Below are positions 46,400 through 55,731 of a DNA stretch of 64,000 nucleotides, one piece after another. The notes beneath the pieces were generated by a model. It saw only the letters and a program-made list of their open reading frames with translations, made no database searches and was not told the origin of the DNA. Position 1 is the first letter of the stretch; each line of letters opens with the position of its first letter. The stretch covers positions 62,001 to 126,000 of the forward strand of contig NZ_BMMT01000016.1 in assembly GCF_014646075.1 (NCBI RefSeq). Reading direction: 5' to 3'. Made by a program: the position numbers and the translations under genes. The stretch is from Saccharopolyspora thermophila. Its GTDB lineage: Bacteria; Actinomycetota; Actinomycetes; Mycobacteriales; Pseudonocardiaceae.

Positions 46400-46560
46400 G
46401 CTGCTGCCGGGGGACTTCCCGCTGCAAGGGTGAGCGCAGCAACGCCGGGCCCGCGCGGGCATGGGCGATTCGAGTCGAGTCACGGTCCATCCTCAGTGGA
46501 CGGTTGAGTGCCGGTGACGTGCGTCGGCGGACAGGCCGGGACCGCCGCGGGGTCGCCAGG

Positions 46561-47667
46561 TCAGGCGGGCAGGCCGGTGCGCGTCTGCTCGACCAGCAGC
46601 GCCGTCACGTCGGCGATCTCGTTACGGCGCGCATGAGCGCGGCGTTGGCGGTGTGCACCGCTGCCGTGGCGCAGCAGCCGGTCCAGCACGTCGGTGACGA
46701 TCGGGGCGTCTCCGCTGCTGTCCAGTACGGGTAACGCGGTCTTCACGGTTCGCTCCAGCAGCACCCGGGCCGGGACCAGCTGGCCCGTGACGTCCAGCCC
46801 GTCACCCTCCAGGCCGTCGTGGGCCGCCCGCCACAGCGCCAGGCGCAGCAGTTCGTCCGGGATCTTCGGCGCGGGCCGGTCCTCGGCGATCTCCTGGAGC
46901 GCGACCGCGGCCAGCGCGCGCACCAGCAGGGCCAGCGCCAGCGCCTCCTGCGCGGTGCCCGCGGCGTCCGCCACCCTCACCTCCAAAGTGGACAGATGCG
47001 GTGCCGGGCGGACGAGCCAGTAGACCATGGCGCGGTCCAGCGCCGCGTGGCTGGTCAGCAGCAGGTCCACCGCGCGCTGGTAGGACTCCGGGCCGCGGTG
47101 CGGCGGGGGCGGGCCCGCCGACGGCAGCCGCGACCAGAGCACCGCGCGCCAGCTGGCGTGGCCGGTGTCCTGGCCCCGGCAGAACGGCGAGTTGCCCATC
47201 AGCGCGAGCAGCGCTGGCAGGTGTGGGCGCAGGTGGTTGGACACCGCCAGGCTGGTCGCCAGGTCCGGCATGCCCACATGCACGTGGCAGCCGGCGGTGG
47301 CGTGCGAGTCCGCCAGCAGCCCGAACTCCTCGCTGATCGAGCGGTAGCGGCGCTTGTCGGTCACGGGAATCGGATCCGGCAGCGGCAGCGGTGAGAAGCC
47401 GGTGGACACCACCTGCAGGCCGTGCCGCTCCGCGGTGTGGGCCAGCGCGTGGCGGGCGGTGGCCAGCTGGGTGCCGGCCTCGGCGGCGGTGCGACAGACC
47501 GAGGTCGCCGCCTCCAACTGGATGCGGGTGAACTCGGCGCTGAAGTAGCCCTCGATCGGCGGCAGGTCCGCCAGCACCTCGGGCGCGCGGGCCGCGGGGC
47601 GGCCCGTGCCGGGGTCGAGGAGCAGGAACTCCTCCTCGATCCCGAAGGTCGGCAGTCGGCTGTCCAT
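46561..47667 (-). CDS. Carboxylate-amine ligase, GCS2 / YbdK family
   Basis: 368 residues. Glutamate-cysteine ligase type 2 fold: TFGIEEEFLLLDPGTGRPA at the N-terminus, SAEFTRIQLEAATSVCR, and AGCHVHVGMPD near residue 130, which hold the metal and substrate contacts. YbdK-type enzymes join glutamate or similar acids to amines; true substrates are mostly unknown, and in mycothiol-producing actinomycetes glutathione synthesis is unlikely. ATG at 47667 with GGAAGGGG upstream. Confidence 0.9.
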   Translation of the reverse strand: MDSRLPTFGIEEEFLLLDPGTGRPAARAPEVLADLPPIEGYFSAEFTRIQLEAATSVCRTAAEAGTQLATARHALAHTAERHGLQVVSTGFSPLPLPDPIPVTDKRRYRSISEEFGLLADSHATAGCHVHVGMPDLATSLAVSNHLRPHLPALLALMGNSPFCRGQDTGHASWRAVLWSRLPSAGPPPPHRGPESYQRAVDLLLTSHAALDRAMVYWLVRPAPHLSTLEVRVADAAGTAQEALALALLVRALAAVALQEIAEDRPAPKIPDELLRLALWRAAHDGLEGDGLDVTGQLVPARVLLERTVKTALPVLDSSGDAPIVTDVLDRLLRHGSGAHRQRRAHARRNEIADVTALLVEQTRTGLPA

Positions 47668-47877
47668 GCGACGCCAGTCCCCTTCCGGCTCGGGGTGAGC
47701 TTCGGGTCACGAACCAGTTTCGCGGCCCATCGCCACATCTGTCACTCGCCCGGTCGCCTGGTACGGGGCGGGCCTGCGTCGGGTGGTCACGCCGACGGAT
47801 TCCCGGAGGCTGCCGCGGGCAACCGCGGTGATCGGAGGATGGCCGACCGGACGAATTGTCCGCTGTGGACGGTGGTG

Positions 47878-47918
47878 GTCCGGCCCGGTGCTCGTCGGGG
47901 ATCAACACCGGGCCGGAC
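47878..47918 (-). terminator. Terminator of the zinc-binding companion gene
   Basis: GTCCGGCCCGGTG and CACCGGGCCGGAC, perfect 13-base arms with a 15-base loop, directly past the stop at 47920. Confidence 0.75.
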
Positions 47919-47919
47919 G

Positions 47920-48144
47920 TCAGTGGGCGGCGGCCTGCCGCTGCTTGAGGACTTCGTTGCACCCCATGCAGGTCGGCGCCGTCCGCCAGTCCATCTCGCT
48001 GGGCTCGGCCATCGCCACCGCGACGCCGCACACCGAGGTGTCGGCCGACTGGCCCTCCCAGCGGCGGCCGCAGAAGGCGTGCCGCACGAAGACGCCGGTC
48101 TCCGGGTTCGGCGTGGGCAGCCAGTAGTGCGGCGCGTCGGTCAC
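47920..48144 (-). CDS. Small cysteine-containing protein divergent from the DUF6879/XRE operon
   Basis: 74 residues: VTDAPHYWLPTPNPETG, then FCGRRW, VCGVAVAMAEPSEMDW and PTCMGCNEVL. Four spaced cysteines and a histidine could bind zinc. Small proteins with the same MAEPSEMDW-like core are commonly found beside XRE-DUF5753 regulators in Pseudonocardiaceae. GTG at 48144 is chosen by analogy; the frame extends to 48303. Function unknown. Confidence 0.65.
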   Translation of the reverse strand: MTDAPHYWLPTPNPETGVFVRHAFCGRRWEGQSADTSVCGVAVAMAEPSEMDWRTAPTCMGCNEVLKQRQAAAH

Positions 48145-48451
48145 GAGCAAACCCCCAGGGGTGCTGCGGTGCGAGCGGAGGCGGCTGCGCCTCGTCGGAA
48201 CTGGCTGATCCTCACGCGTCGGTCCGCCTCTCGATCTCCTCATCCTGGCCCCCAGGCTGAAGTATGGGAGCGGATCCCCATGCATTTCAAGCAATTCCCG
48301 CAATGTCGATCGAGTAGAACCCGAACGGCGCAGTCCAAGATCGTGGGTGGATCACCCGGTACGGCTGTTCGAGTTGCGCGCGATGCCGACTCTTGACCGA
48401 ATGCATGTATTGCACGGACGATGCATGTGCACTCCCAACAAGGAGGAACAG
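48145..48451. promoter_or_regulatory. Divergent promoter region of the DUF6879/XRE operon
   Basis: 307 bases, lower in GC than its surroundings. TTGACC at 48393-48398 could be a -35 box for the rightward operon. A repeated element at 48401-48432 is listed separately. No gene is seen. Confidence 0.5.
48401..48432. repeat. Tandem ATGCATGT...GCAC elements
   Basis: ATGCATGTATTGCAC at 48401-48415 and ATGCATGTGCAC at 48421-48432, two near copies 20 bases apart (about two helical turns). They sit 20 to 50 bases before the first gene of the operon and may be the site of the XRE protein. Confidence 0.55.
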
Positions 48452-48661
48452 GTGAAGTTGACCTTCCACGGAACGACGTCCCACGCCGGCACCTGCCCGA
48501 CGCTGTACAGCACGGACAAGGGAACCTACGTCGTTCAGGGTTACAAGGTCACCGACCCCGAAGCTCTCGCCGCGCTCCACGAGCGCGGGCTGCCCGACCA
48601 CGAGACCGCGGTCGAGATCCCAGCTGCCCTGCTGGACTTCGTGCCGAAGGCGGCGCCGTGA
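48452..48661 (+). CDS. Small protein, first gene of the DUF6879/XRE operon
   Basis: 69 residues, unrecognised. VKLTFHGTTSHAGTCPTLYS suggests a small beta-rich fold, and the C-terminal half is VTDPEALAALHERGLPDHET. Proteins of this shape recur in front of DUF6879 genes. GTG at 48452 follows AGGAGG by 6 bases. Its stop overlaps the next start as GTGA. Confidence 0.8.
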   Translation: MKLTFHGTTSHAGTCPTLYSTDKGTYVVQGYKVTDPEALAALHERGLPDHETAVEIPAALLDFVPKAAP

Positions 48662-49197
48662 GTTCGTGGGCGTTACCGGGCGCGGAGTTGGACGAACTCC
48701 TGCGTTCCTTCCGGCACCGGGCCTGGCGGTGGGAGTGTCAGGGCACCTACCGCCAGCCCGCCGAAGCCGAACCCTGGCGCCGTTGGCGCGCCGGGGAACC
48801 CGACGACCTGGCCTGGCTGCGGCCGTGGCTGGACCAGGTCGCCGCCGCGACCCGGGCCGGACGGCGGTTCGCCCGGGTCCGCGTGTTCCGCGAGCCGCCC
48901 ACCGAATACCAGCGGTGGCAGCTCGACGTCAGCCCGGCCAACATCGCCGCCGGTGAGGACGTGCGGGTGCTCACCGCCGGCCGGGCACGCGCCCTGGGCC
49001 TGCCGAACCGGGACTTCTGGTTGTTCGACGAGGACCGCGTGGCCCTCATGCACTTCGAGAACCAGCAGTTCGCCGGTACCGAGATCATCGCCGCACCGGA
49101 GGAGGTGAACCGCTACCGGACCTGGCGCGATGTCGCATCCGATCATGCGATTCCGTTCATGGCTTACCTGCACGACCTGACCCAGAGGAGCCGGTGA
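48658..49197 (+). CDS. DUF6879-family protein
   Basis: 179 residues. The family signature is clear: SFRHRAWRWECQGTY, RFARVRVFREPPTEYQRWQL, and LPNRDFWLFDEDRVALMHF. The fold is predicted alpha/beta and soluble. DUF6879 proteins accompany XRE-DUF5753 regulators throughout actinomycetes, perhaps as the second half of a regulatory or toxin-antitoxin-like pair; function is unproven. Both ends overlap the neighbours by 4 bases (GTGA), so all three genes are coupled. Confidence 0.85.
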   Translation: MSSWALPGAELDELLRSFRHRAWRWECQGTYRQPAEAEPWRRWRAGEPDDLAWLRPWLDQVAAATRAGRRFARVRVFREPPTEYQRWQLDVSPANIAAGEDVRVLTAGRARALGLPNRDFWLFDEDRVALMHFENQQFAGTEIIAAPEEVNRYRTWRDVASDHAIPFMAYLHDLTQRSR

Positions 49198-50048
49198 CCG
49201 ATTTCGACACTCGCCGCCTGGCGTTCGGTGACTCGTTGCGTCGCTTGCGCCTCGCGGCCGGGCTGTCCGGGAAGCAGCTCGCACAACGAGCCGGGTGGAC
49301 GCCGTCCAAGGTCTCGCGGGTAGAGACGGCCAAGCAGTCGGTTTCCGACGCGGACGTGGTGGCCTACTGCCGGCTGACCGGTGCTGCCCGCGAAACCGAG
49401 GAGGAGCTGCGGCAGGAGCTGCGCGAGATCCGGCTGGAGGCGGCGAGCTGGAAGCGGCAGCTGCGCACGGGCAACCGCGCCCGGCAGGAGTACAGCCTGC
49501 ACGTCGAGCAGGGCGCCGAGCGGATCCGCCTGTTCGAGATCGCGCTGGTGCCCGGCCTGGTGCAGACCGCCGAGTACGCCCGGTACGTGTTCGAGGCGGT
49601 CGCCGAGCTGCACCGCAGCCCGCTGGACGTGGCCGCCTCGGTCGAAGCCCGGCTGGCCCGCCAGGCGGTGCTCTTCCGGCCGCAGACCGCCGTCGAGATC
49701 CTGTGCTCCGAAGCGGCGCTGCGGCACCCGATCGCGCCGCCTCGGGTCATGATGGCGCAGCTGGACCGGCTGCTGGCGCTGGGCGGCATGTCCACGATGC
49801 GGTTGGCGATCCTGCCGCTGGACGCGCAGCTGGCGGTGGTGCCGCTGCACGGCTTCGTCATCATCGACGACCTCGCCCTGGTGGAGACGGTCAACACCGA
49901 GATGACGATCACCGAGCCCGAGGACCTGGCCCGCTACCACCGCCTGTTCGACGCGCTGCTGGCCGCGGCATTGGAGGACGCCCCGGCCCGCGCCCTGCTG
50001 CGCGATCTCATCGCTCGCTACGCCCGCGCCGACGAGTCCGGCGAGTAG
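49194..50048 (+). CDS. XRE-family regulator with DUF5753 domain
   Basis: 284 residues. Helix-turn-helix (about 12-70): LRRLRLAAGLSGKQLAQRAG and WTPSKVSRVETAKQSVS. From about residue 95 the DUF5753 domain: LHVEQGAERIRLFEIALVPG, LVQTAEYARYVF, then FRPQTAVEILCSEAALRHP. DUF5753 proteins are partners of DUF397 or DUF6879 proteins in developmental and antibiotic regulation. GTG at 49194 overlaps the DUF6879 stop. Confidence 0.92.
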   Translation: MTDFDTRRLAFGDSLRRLRLAAGLSGKQLAQRAGWTPSKVSRVETAKQSVSDADVVAYCRLTGAARETEEELRQELREIRLEAASWKRQLRTGNRARQEYSLHVEQGAERIRLFEIALVPGLVQTAEYARYVFEAVAELHRSPLDVAASVEARLARQAVLFRPQTAVEILCSEAALRHPIAPPRVMMAQLDRLLALGGMSTMRLAILPLDAQLAVVPLHGFVIIDDLALVETVNTEMTITEPEDLARYHRLFDALLAAALEDAPARALLRDLIARYARADESGE

Positions 50049-50121
50049 CGCCGCGCCGGGTGACGTCCGTGCGCGATCCGCAGCGGGAACCGCGATGGGT
50101 TTCCCGGGCAGTCGCCCGCGA

Positions 50122-50856
50122 TCAGGACGGCTTGCGCGCGGTGGCCCACAGCAACGGCCCCGCCCGGTGGGTGTGGACCGCGCGCATCCCGACCGCGTGC
50201 AGGGTCCCGGCCAGTTCATCGGCGCTGAAGAAGGTCATCCCGGTGCGCAACCCGAACATCCTGGTGCCCCGGTGCAGCAGGCCGTCGCGCGGTGTGGGGA
50301 CCATGACCGCCAGCCAGGCACCGCGGGCCAGCACCCGCGCCATCGCCGCCAGCACCGACTCCGGGGCGGGGACCAGCTGCAGCGAGGCGAGGCTGGTGAC
50401 CAGGTCGAACGTGCCGTCCGGGAAGGGCAGCGAGCGCGCGTCGGCGCGGACGAACGCGACGTTGGCCGCCCGCTGCGCGCGCGCCGCCTGCGCCAGCATG
50501 GGGCGCGAGATGTCCACGCCGATCGCCAGCCCGGCCGGGCCGACGGCGCGGCCCAGCTGCGCCGTGACGTTGCCAGGGCCGCATCCCACGTCCAGCACCC
50601 GGCCGCCGGCGGGTGGCCGAGCCCGCGTGGGTAGCCGGTACCAGCTCGGCAGCACCCTGCGGGCCAGCGCCTGCGCCGGGTCGTAGAGGTGGGAACCGAG
50701 AGGCGACTCCCAGAACGACTGCACGGGCCCCGCGGGCTGTTCTGGCCGATCCCCGAGCAGGTCCAGATAACCGTGCCGGACGTCGGGCTTCGCGGGCCGG
50801 GCGGTCAGCAGCGGCAGCACCCGCTCCACGGCCGGGGACGGTGGCTGGTCGCTCAT
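50122..50856 (-). CDS. SAM-dependent methyltransferase (Methyltransf_11)
   Basis: 244 residues. Class I methyltransferase: motif I VLDVGCGPGNVTAQLG near residue 88, the acidic motif II GVDISRPML, motif III FVRADARSLPFPDGTFDLV. The substrate is unknown. ATG at 50856 with GGGAGG upstream. About 65 N-terminal residues precede the core. Confidence 0.9.
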   Translation of the reverse strand: MSDQPPSPAVERVLPLLTARPAKPDVRHGYLDLLGDRPEQPAGPVQSFWESPLGSHLYDPAQALARRVLPSWYRLPTRARPPAGGRVLDVGCGPGNVTAQLGRAVGPAGLAIGVDISRPMLAQAARAQRAANVAFVRADARSLPFPDGTFDLVTSLASLQLVPAPESVLAAMARVLARGAWLAVMVPTPRDGLLHRGTRMFGLRTGMTFFSADELAGTLHAVGMRAVHTHRAGPLLWATARKPS

Positions 50857-51066
50857 GGCACCTCCCGCTGATCGACACCACCAGCTTAGGGACTGGTGGG
50901 ACGCCCGGAGCCGGGGAACACCCGGCTGCTGCAGCGAGTTGCGCCATCCGGGGAAACCCCGCGCACCACGGCCAGCATGTACACACTGGACGGAGGGATG
51001 TCGCGAACCGGACGGGGAAACAACCTGGGCACGGCATCTTCACGGCGTCGCGGCGGTGGGAGAGGA

Positions 51067-51786
51067 TCACCGGTGCTCCGGGTTCTCGAAGTGCGGGCGG
51101 CACCCGGCGTCCCAGGCGGTGCGCTGGTTGCCGTGCGCGGGAATCCCGCCCGCCCGGTCCAGCATCGCCGCCAGGTGCATCAGGTTGTAGGTCATGAAAG
51201 TGGTGTTGCGGTTGGTGAAGTCGTTGTCCGGGCCGCCGGAGCCGGGGTCGAGGTAGGACGGGCCGGGACCGATGGACCCGATCCAGCCGGCGTCCGCCTG
51301 CGGTGGGATGGTGTAGCCGAGGTGCTGGAGGCTGTAGAGCAGGTTCATCGCGCAGTGTTTGACGCCGTCCTCGTTGCCGGTGATCAGACATCCGGCGACG
51401 CGCCCGTAGTAGGCGTACTGCCCGTGCTCGTTGAGCAGCGACGAGCAGCCGTAGAGGCGTTCGACGACCCGCTTGGTCACCGAGCTGTTGTCGCCCAGCC
51501 AGATCGGCCCGGCCAGCACCAGGATGTGCGCGGCCAGCACCCGCTGGTACAGCTGTGGCCACTCGTCGGTGGCCCAGCCGTGCTCGGTCATGTCCGGCCA
51601 CACGCCCGTCGCGATGTCGTGGTCGACCGCGCGGATCACGTCGACCTCGACGCCGTTGCGGCGCATGATGCCCGCGCTGCGGTCGATGAGACCTTCGGTG
51701 TTGCTGCGTTCCGGTGACCGCTTCAGCGTGCAGTTGATGAACATCGCCCGCAGGCCCTGGAAAACCGGTTCGGTCGCCTCGCTCAT
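51067..51786 (-). CDS. Flavodoxin-like NAD(P)H-dependent FMN reductase
   Basis: 239 residues. Flavodoxin-like fold with FINCTLKRSPERSNTEGLID as the phosphate-binding loop, and AAHILVLAGPIWLGDNSS and YGRVAGCLITGNEDGVKHC as further FMN-site segments. Family members reduce FMN or quinones. ATG at 51786 follows GGGGGGAGG at short distance. It is divergent from the FAD oxidase gene, and the two may share a pathway. Confidence 0.85.
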   Translation of the reverse strand: MSEATEPVFQGLRAMFINCTLKRSPERSNTEGLIDRSAGIMRRNGVEVDVIRAVDHDIATGVWPDMTEHGWATDEWPQLYQRVLAAHILVLAGPIWLGDNSSVTKRVVERLYGCSSLLNEHGQYAYYGRVAGCLITGNEDGVKHCAMNLLYSLQHLGYTIPPQADAGWIGSIGPGPSYLDPGSGGPDNDFTNRNTTFMTYNLMHLAAMLDRAGGIPAHGNQRTAWDAGCRPHFENPEHR

Positions 51787-51900
51787 GCCTCCCCCCAGAC
51801 TGCTCCCCCGAAGCGCCAGTGCAGCACCACTGCCCGCGGCGGGCAATTCGGCGACCAAAGGCCCTGCCGGAGCTGATCGACGAGCGCGAGACTCACCCGC

Positions 51901-53306
51901 ATGGCGTTCCCGGCGTCCGCGGCGCGGGCCGAGGGCGAGCAGAACGCGGTGCGGTCGTTGCGCGCCGCGTTCCGCGGGGACCTCGTCGGCCCCGCCGACC
52001 CCGGGTACGACCGGCTGCGGCGCGTGTGGAACGGCTGCATCGACCGGCGCCCGGCGTTGATCGCCCGCTGCGCCGGTGTCGCCGACGTCATCGACAGCGT
52101 CCGCTTCGCCCGTCGCCACGGGCTGACGCGGCGGTGCGCAGCGGCGGGCACAGCTTTCCCGGGTTGTCGGTGTGTGACGGCGGGATGGTCATCGACCTGT
52201 CGTCGTTGAAGGGCGTGCGCGTCGACCCCGCCACCCGCACCGCGTGCGTGCAGGCCGGGGTGCGGTTGGGGGAGCTGGACCGGGAGACGCAGGCGTTCGG
52301 GCTGGCCGTGCCCGCGGGGATCGTCACGCACACCGGACTGGCCGGGCTGGCGCTCGGCGGCGGGATCGGCTGGTTGATGCGCAAGTACGGCCTGACCGTG
52401 GACCAGTTGCTCGGCGTGGACCTGGTCACCGCGGACGGCGAACTGCTCCGGGCCGACGAGCGGCGCAACAGCGACCTGTTCTGGGCCGTGCGCGGCGGCG
52501 GGGGCAACTTCGGTGTCGTCACGGAGTTCGAGTTCCGGCTGCACCCGGTGGGCCCGCGGGTGCTGGCCGGACCGCTCATCTGGCCGATGGAGCGGTCTCC
52601 GGAGGTCCTGCGGTACTACCGTGACTGGATCACCGACGTGCCCGACGAGCTCACCACCGTCATCCTGCACCGCAAGGCGCCACCGCTTCCGGTGCTGCCG
52701 GCGGATCTGCACGGTCGGCCGGTGGTGATGGTGGTCTGTTGCTACGCCGGGCCGGTTGAGGACGGTGAGCGGGTGGTGCGGCCGATGCGGTCCTTCGGAC
52801 CCCCGCTGGTCGACCTGTGCGCGGAGAAGCCGTTCGTGGCGCACCAGGCGATGTTCGACGCGTCGTTCCCCGAAGGCTGGTGGTACTACTTCCGGTCCTG
52901 CGACGTGGCCGAGCTGACCGACGAGGTCATCGACATCACCGCGGAGCACGCGCTGCGCATCCGGTCGCCGCTGACCACCTTCCCGATCTTCCAGCTGGGC
53001 GGTGCGGTGGCCCGCGTCGGCGAGGACGAGACGGCGTTCCACGGCCGTGCGGCGGGGCACGTGTTCAACATCAACGCCACGACCGCCGACGCCGCGGGTT
53101 TCGCGGCGGAACGGGAGTGGGCGCGCACCTTCTGGGCGGCGTTGTCGCCCCACCACCGCAGCGTCTGCGTGAACTTTTTGATGCGGGAAGGGCAGGAGCG
53201 CGTGCGGGAGGCGTACGGAGCGGTGAAGTACGAGCGCCTGCGCGCGGTGAAACGCCGGTACGACCCGGAGAATCTCTTCCGGCTCAACCAGAACATCCCG
53301 CCGTAG
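51901..53306 (+). pseudogene. FAD-binding (berberine-bridge type) oxidoreductase, one frameshift
   Basis: The N-terminus reads MAFPASAARAEGEQNAVRSL to VRFARRHGL in one frame; the rest continues in another frame with AVRSGGHSFPGLSVCDGG, where the His binds FAD covalently, then LGGGIGWLMRKYGLTVDQLL and the C-terminal YDPENLFRLNQNIPP. Joined, it is a complete 460-odd-residue enzyme. One base seems missing between 52126 and 52131. Everything else is intact, so this may be recent inactivation or an assembly error. These enzymes oxidise alcohols, sugars or form rings. Confidence 0.85.
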
Positions 53307-53366
53307 CCAGCGCCCGTTTCAAGCCACGCTGGCTTCCCACCGATTCGAGCCGTGGGACGAGTACCG

Positions 53367-54371
53367 TCAGCGGCGGGCTTTCGGGGAGCTTTCCGCCGTT
53401 CGGGCCGGGTCGCGTTCGACGACCGGCGCCAGGATCTCGTCCATGCGGCGCAGCAGCTGCGCGTCCAGCTTCACGCCCGAGGCCGCCACGTTCTCCGCGA
53501 TCTGCTCGGGGCGGGAGGCGCCGATGATCGCCGCCGAGACGTTCTGGTTCTGCAGGACCCACGCCACCGCCAGCTGGGCCAGCGACAGGCCCGCCTCCTG
53601 CGCCAGCGGCCGGAGCTGTTGGACCCGTTCCAGCACGTCCTCGCGCAGCCAGCGGGACACGAACGTCGCACCGCCGTTGTCGTCCGTGGCGCGCGAACCC
53701 GGCGGCGGGGCTGCGCCCGGCCGGTACTTGCCGGTCAGCACGCCCTGAGCGATCGGGGACCACACGATCTGGCCGATGCCCAGTTCCTCGCAGGCCGGGA
53801 TCACCTCCGCCTCGATCACCCGCCACAGCGCCGAATACTGCGGCTGGCTGGACACCAGCGGGATGCGCAGCTGGCGGGCCAGCGCGTGGCCCGCCCGGAT
53901 CTGCTCGGCCGTCCACTCCGACACCCCGATGTAGTGCGCCTTGCCGGCGCGCACCACGTCGGCGAACGCCTCCATGGTCTCCTCCAGCGGCGTGGAGTGG
54001 TCGAAGCGGTGCGCCTGGTACAGGTCGACGTAGTCGGTCTGCAGACGGCGTAGCGAGCCGTCGATCGACTCCATGATGTGCTTGCGGCTCAGCCCGCTGT
54101 CGTTGCGACCCGGCCCGGTGGGGAAGTAGACCTTGGTGAAGATCTCCAGGCCCTCCCGGCGCTCCCCGCGCAGCGCGCGGCCCAGTACCTCCTCGGCGCG
54201 GCCCTCCGCGTACACGTCGGCGGTGTCGAAGGTCGTGATCCCCGCGTCCAGCGCCGCCCGGATGCACGCCGTGGCGGTGTCCTCCTCGACCTGCGATCCG
54301 TGGGTGATCCAGTTCCCGTAGGCGATCTCGCTGATGACCAGGCCGCTGCGGCCGAGGTGGCGGAACTCCAT
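53367..54371 (-). CDS. Aldo/keto reductase (Kv-beta/YajO-like group)
   Basis: 334 residues, TIM-barrel NADPH reductase. The catalytic tetrad is visible: Asp and Tyr in FDTADVYAEG, Lys in IFTKVYFP, His in DLYQAHRFD. GLVISEIAYGNWITHG and SAAIIGASRPEQIAEN (cofactor-binding) also match. Substrate unknown. ATG at 54371; the open frame extends upstream without similarity. Confidence 0.93.
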   Translation of the reverse strand: MEFRHLGRSGLVISEIAYGNWITHGSQVEEDTATACIRAALDAGITTFDTADVYAEGRAEEVLGRALRGERREGLEIFTKVYFPTGPGRNDSGLSRKHIMESIDGSLRRLQTDYVDLYQAHRFDHSTPLEETMEAFADVVRAGKAHYIGVSEWTAEQIRAGHALARQLRIPLVSSQPQYSALWRVIEAEVIPACEELGIGQIVWSPIAQGVLTGKYRPGAAPPPGSRATDDNGGATFVSRWLREDVLERVQQLRPLAQEAGLSLAQLAVAWVLQNQNVSAAIIGASRPEQIAENVAASGVKLDAQLLRRMDEILAPVVERDPARTAESSPKARR

Positions 54372-54888
54372 GGCGCTTCCCTCCCGTCGTGATCGCGAGC
54401 CTACCGTGCGTCGCCGCCCGAGCGCGGTGCCCAGCGACGCCCGCACCCCGGCGGCCGGGGCGCTGCGCGGCGAGACCGGGCAGATCGTTGCAGGGCCGGA
54501 TGCCAGGCGCATGCCGATCACGCCCGATCGGAGTTGGTGACGGGCGTGGCGGGCGGTGCACTGGGCGGGCCGGCCTTCCCGGTTACCAGAATTTGCTTGC
54601 GCTACTGGCCGGTTTCCGCCATGGTGTCGGTCGCACGGGCGAACGGCGGTGCGGCCGCCGGGCGGCGTGCCCAGGCGGGACGACGGGGTCCTGCCAGGCG
54701 TCGGGGGCCGAGCGGGTGCGCCCGCTCGGCGTAAACGAAGGGGTCGATGTGCGTCACGACCGCCAGCAGCGGGACCGGACCAGCACGATGCGCTTGTTGC
54801 TGCGGGCAGCCTGGATGGAGCTGTACGCGGCGCTGCTGCGCTAGCACGCTGCGGGGCGCGACAGATCGCCCCGCCAGCGCTTGCGTTC
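54372..54888. other. Intergenic region with one possible microprotein
   Basis: 517 bases between the aldo/keto reductase start and the ABC permease stop. Nothing is convincing apart from the short frame at 54749-54844. Confidence 0.5.
54749..54844 (+). CDS. Possible 31-residue microprotein
   Basis: GTG start preceded by GAAGGGG at about 5 bases. The peptide has a charged start (VRHDRQQRDRTSTM) and ends in an amphipathic helix RLLLRAAWMELYAALLR. No family is recognised; it could also be the tail of a lost gene. Confidence 0.25.
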   Translation: MRHDRQQRDRTSTMRLLLRAAWMELYAALLR

Positions 54889-55731
54889 TCAGACGTCCTT
54901 GGTCGCGATGCGACCGACGGCCACCGACATCCCGACGAGCAGGTAGCATCCCGCGCGGAACAGACCGGTCGCCAGAGTGTCGCCGCTGAGCGGATCACGC
55001 AGCACGTCGACCACCGCCGACCAGTCGGTGGTGAGCAGCAGCGGGTGCAGCCAGTCCAGGGCCGGAATGGTGCCCAGCACACCGAAGGTGATCAGCCCGC
55101 CCATCGTGGCGGCCATGACCACCAGGGGATGGTCGGTGAACGCGGAGATCGCCAGGGCGACCGCCCCGACCGCGGCCATCTGCACCGACGACCACCCCAC
55201 GGCCAGCGCCACGCGGCCCAGGGCCGAGCCCATCGGCAGGGTGGTGCCGGACAGCGTGACCAGGCCGTCGCCGCCGACGATCACCAGCCCGGTCACCACA
55301 CCGCTGACCGCCACCACGGTCACCGACAGCACCGCCATCACCAGCACGCCCACCGCCTTGACGCCGACCAGCCGAACGCGGCTGACCGGGGCGAGCAGCA
55401 GCCCGCGCAGCGTGCCGTGCGCCGACTCCCCGGCCAGCGCGTCCGCGGCGACCATCGCGACGACGAGCGGCAGCAGCAGGGACTGGGCGAGAACCAGTGC
55501 CGCCACCGGCAGCACCAGGCCGTTCCCGGCGACCGCGGTGAGCACCGACGGGCCGCCCCGGCTGGGGCCGCCGGCCAGCGTGATGGCGGTGCCCAGCAGC
55601 ACCGGCAGCGCGGCCAGCATGAGCAGGGCCAGCAGGTTCCGCGGCCGGCGCAGCACCCAGCGCAGCTCGGCCAGCACGACCCGACCCAGTGGCGCGGAAG
55701 TCCGCACCGGTGGGGTGTCCACGAGCGTCAC
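54889..55731 (-). CDS. ABC-2 type transporter permease
   Basis: 280 residues, six membrane helices, with the conserved short helix and the GESAHGTLRGLLLAPVSR motif typical of ABC-2 permeases that export drugs or lipids. GTG at 55731 overlaps the ATPase stop as GTGA. It ends the three-gene operon starting at 57736. Confidence 0.9.
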   Translation of the reverse strand: MTLVDTPPVRTSAPLGRVVLAELRWVLRRPRNLLALLMLAALPVLLGTAITLAGGPSRGGPSVLTAVAGNGLVLPVAALVLAQSLLLPLVVAMVAADALAGESAHGTLRGLLLAPVSRVRLVGVKAVGVLVMAVLSVTVVAVSGVVTGLVIVGGDGLVTLSGTTLPMGSALGRVALAVGWSSVQMAAVGAVALAISAFTDHPLVVMAATMGGLITFGVLGTIPALDWLHPLLLTTDWSAVVDVLRDPLSGDTLATGLFRAGCYLLVGMSVAVGRIATKDV

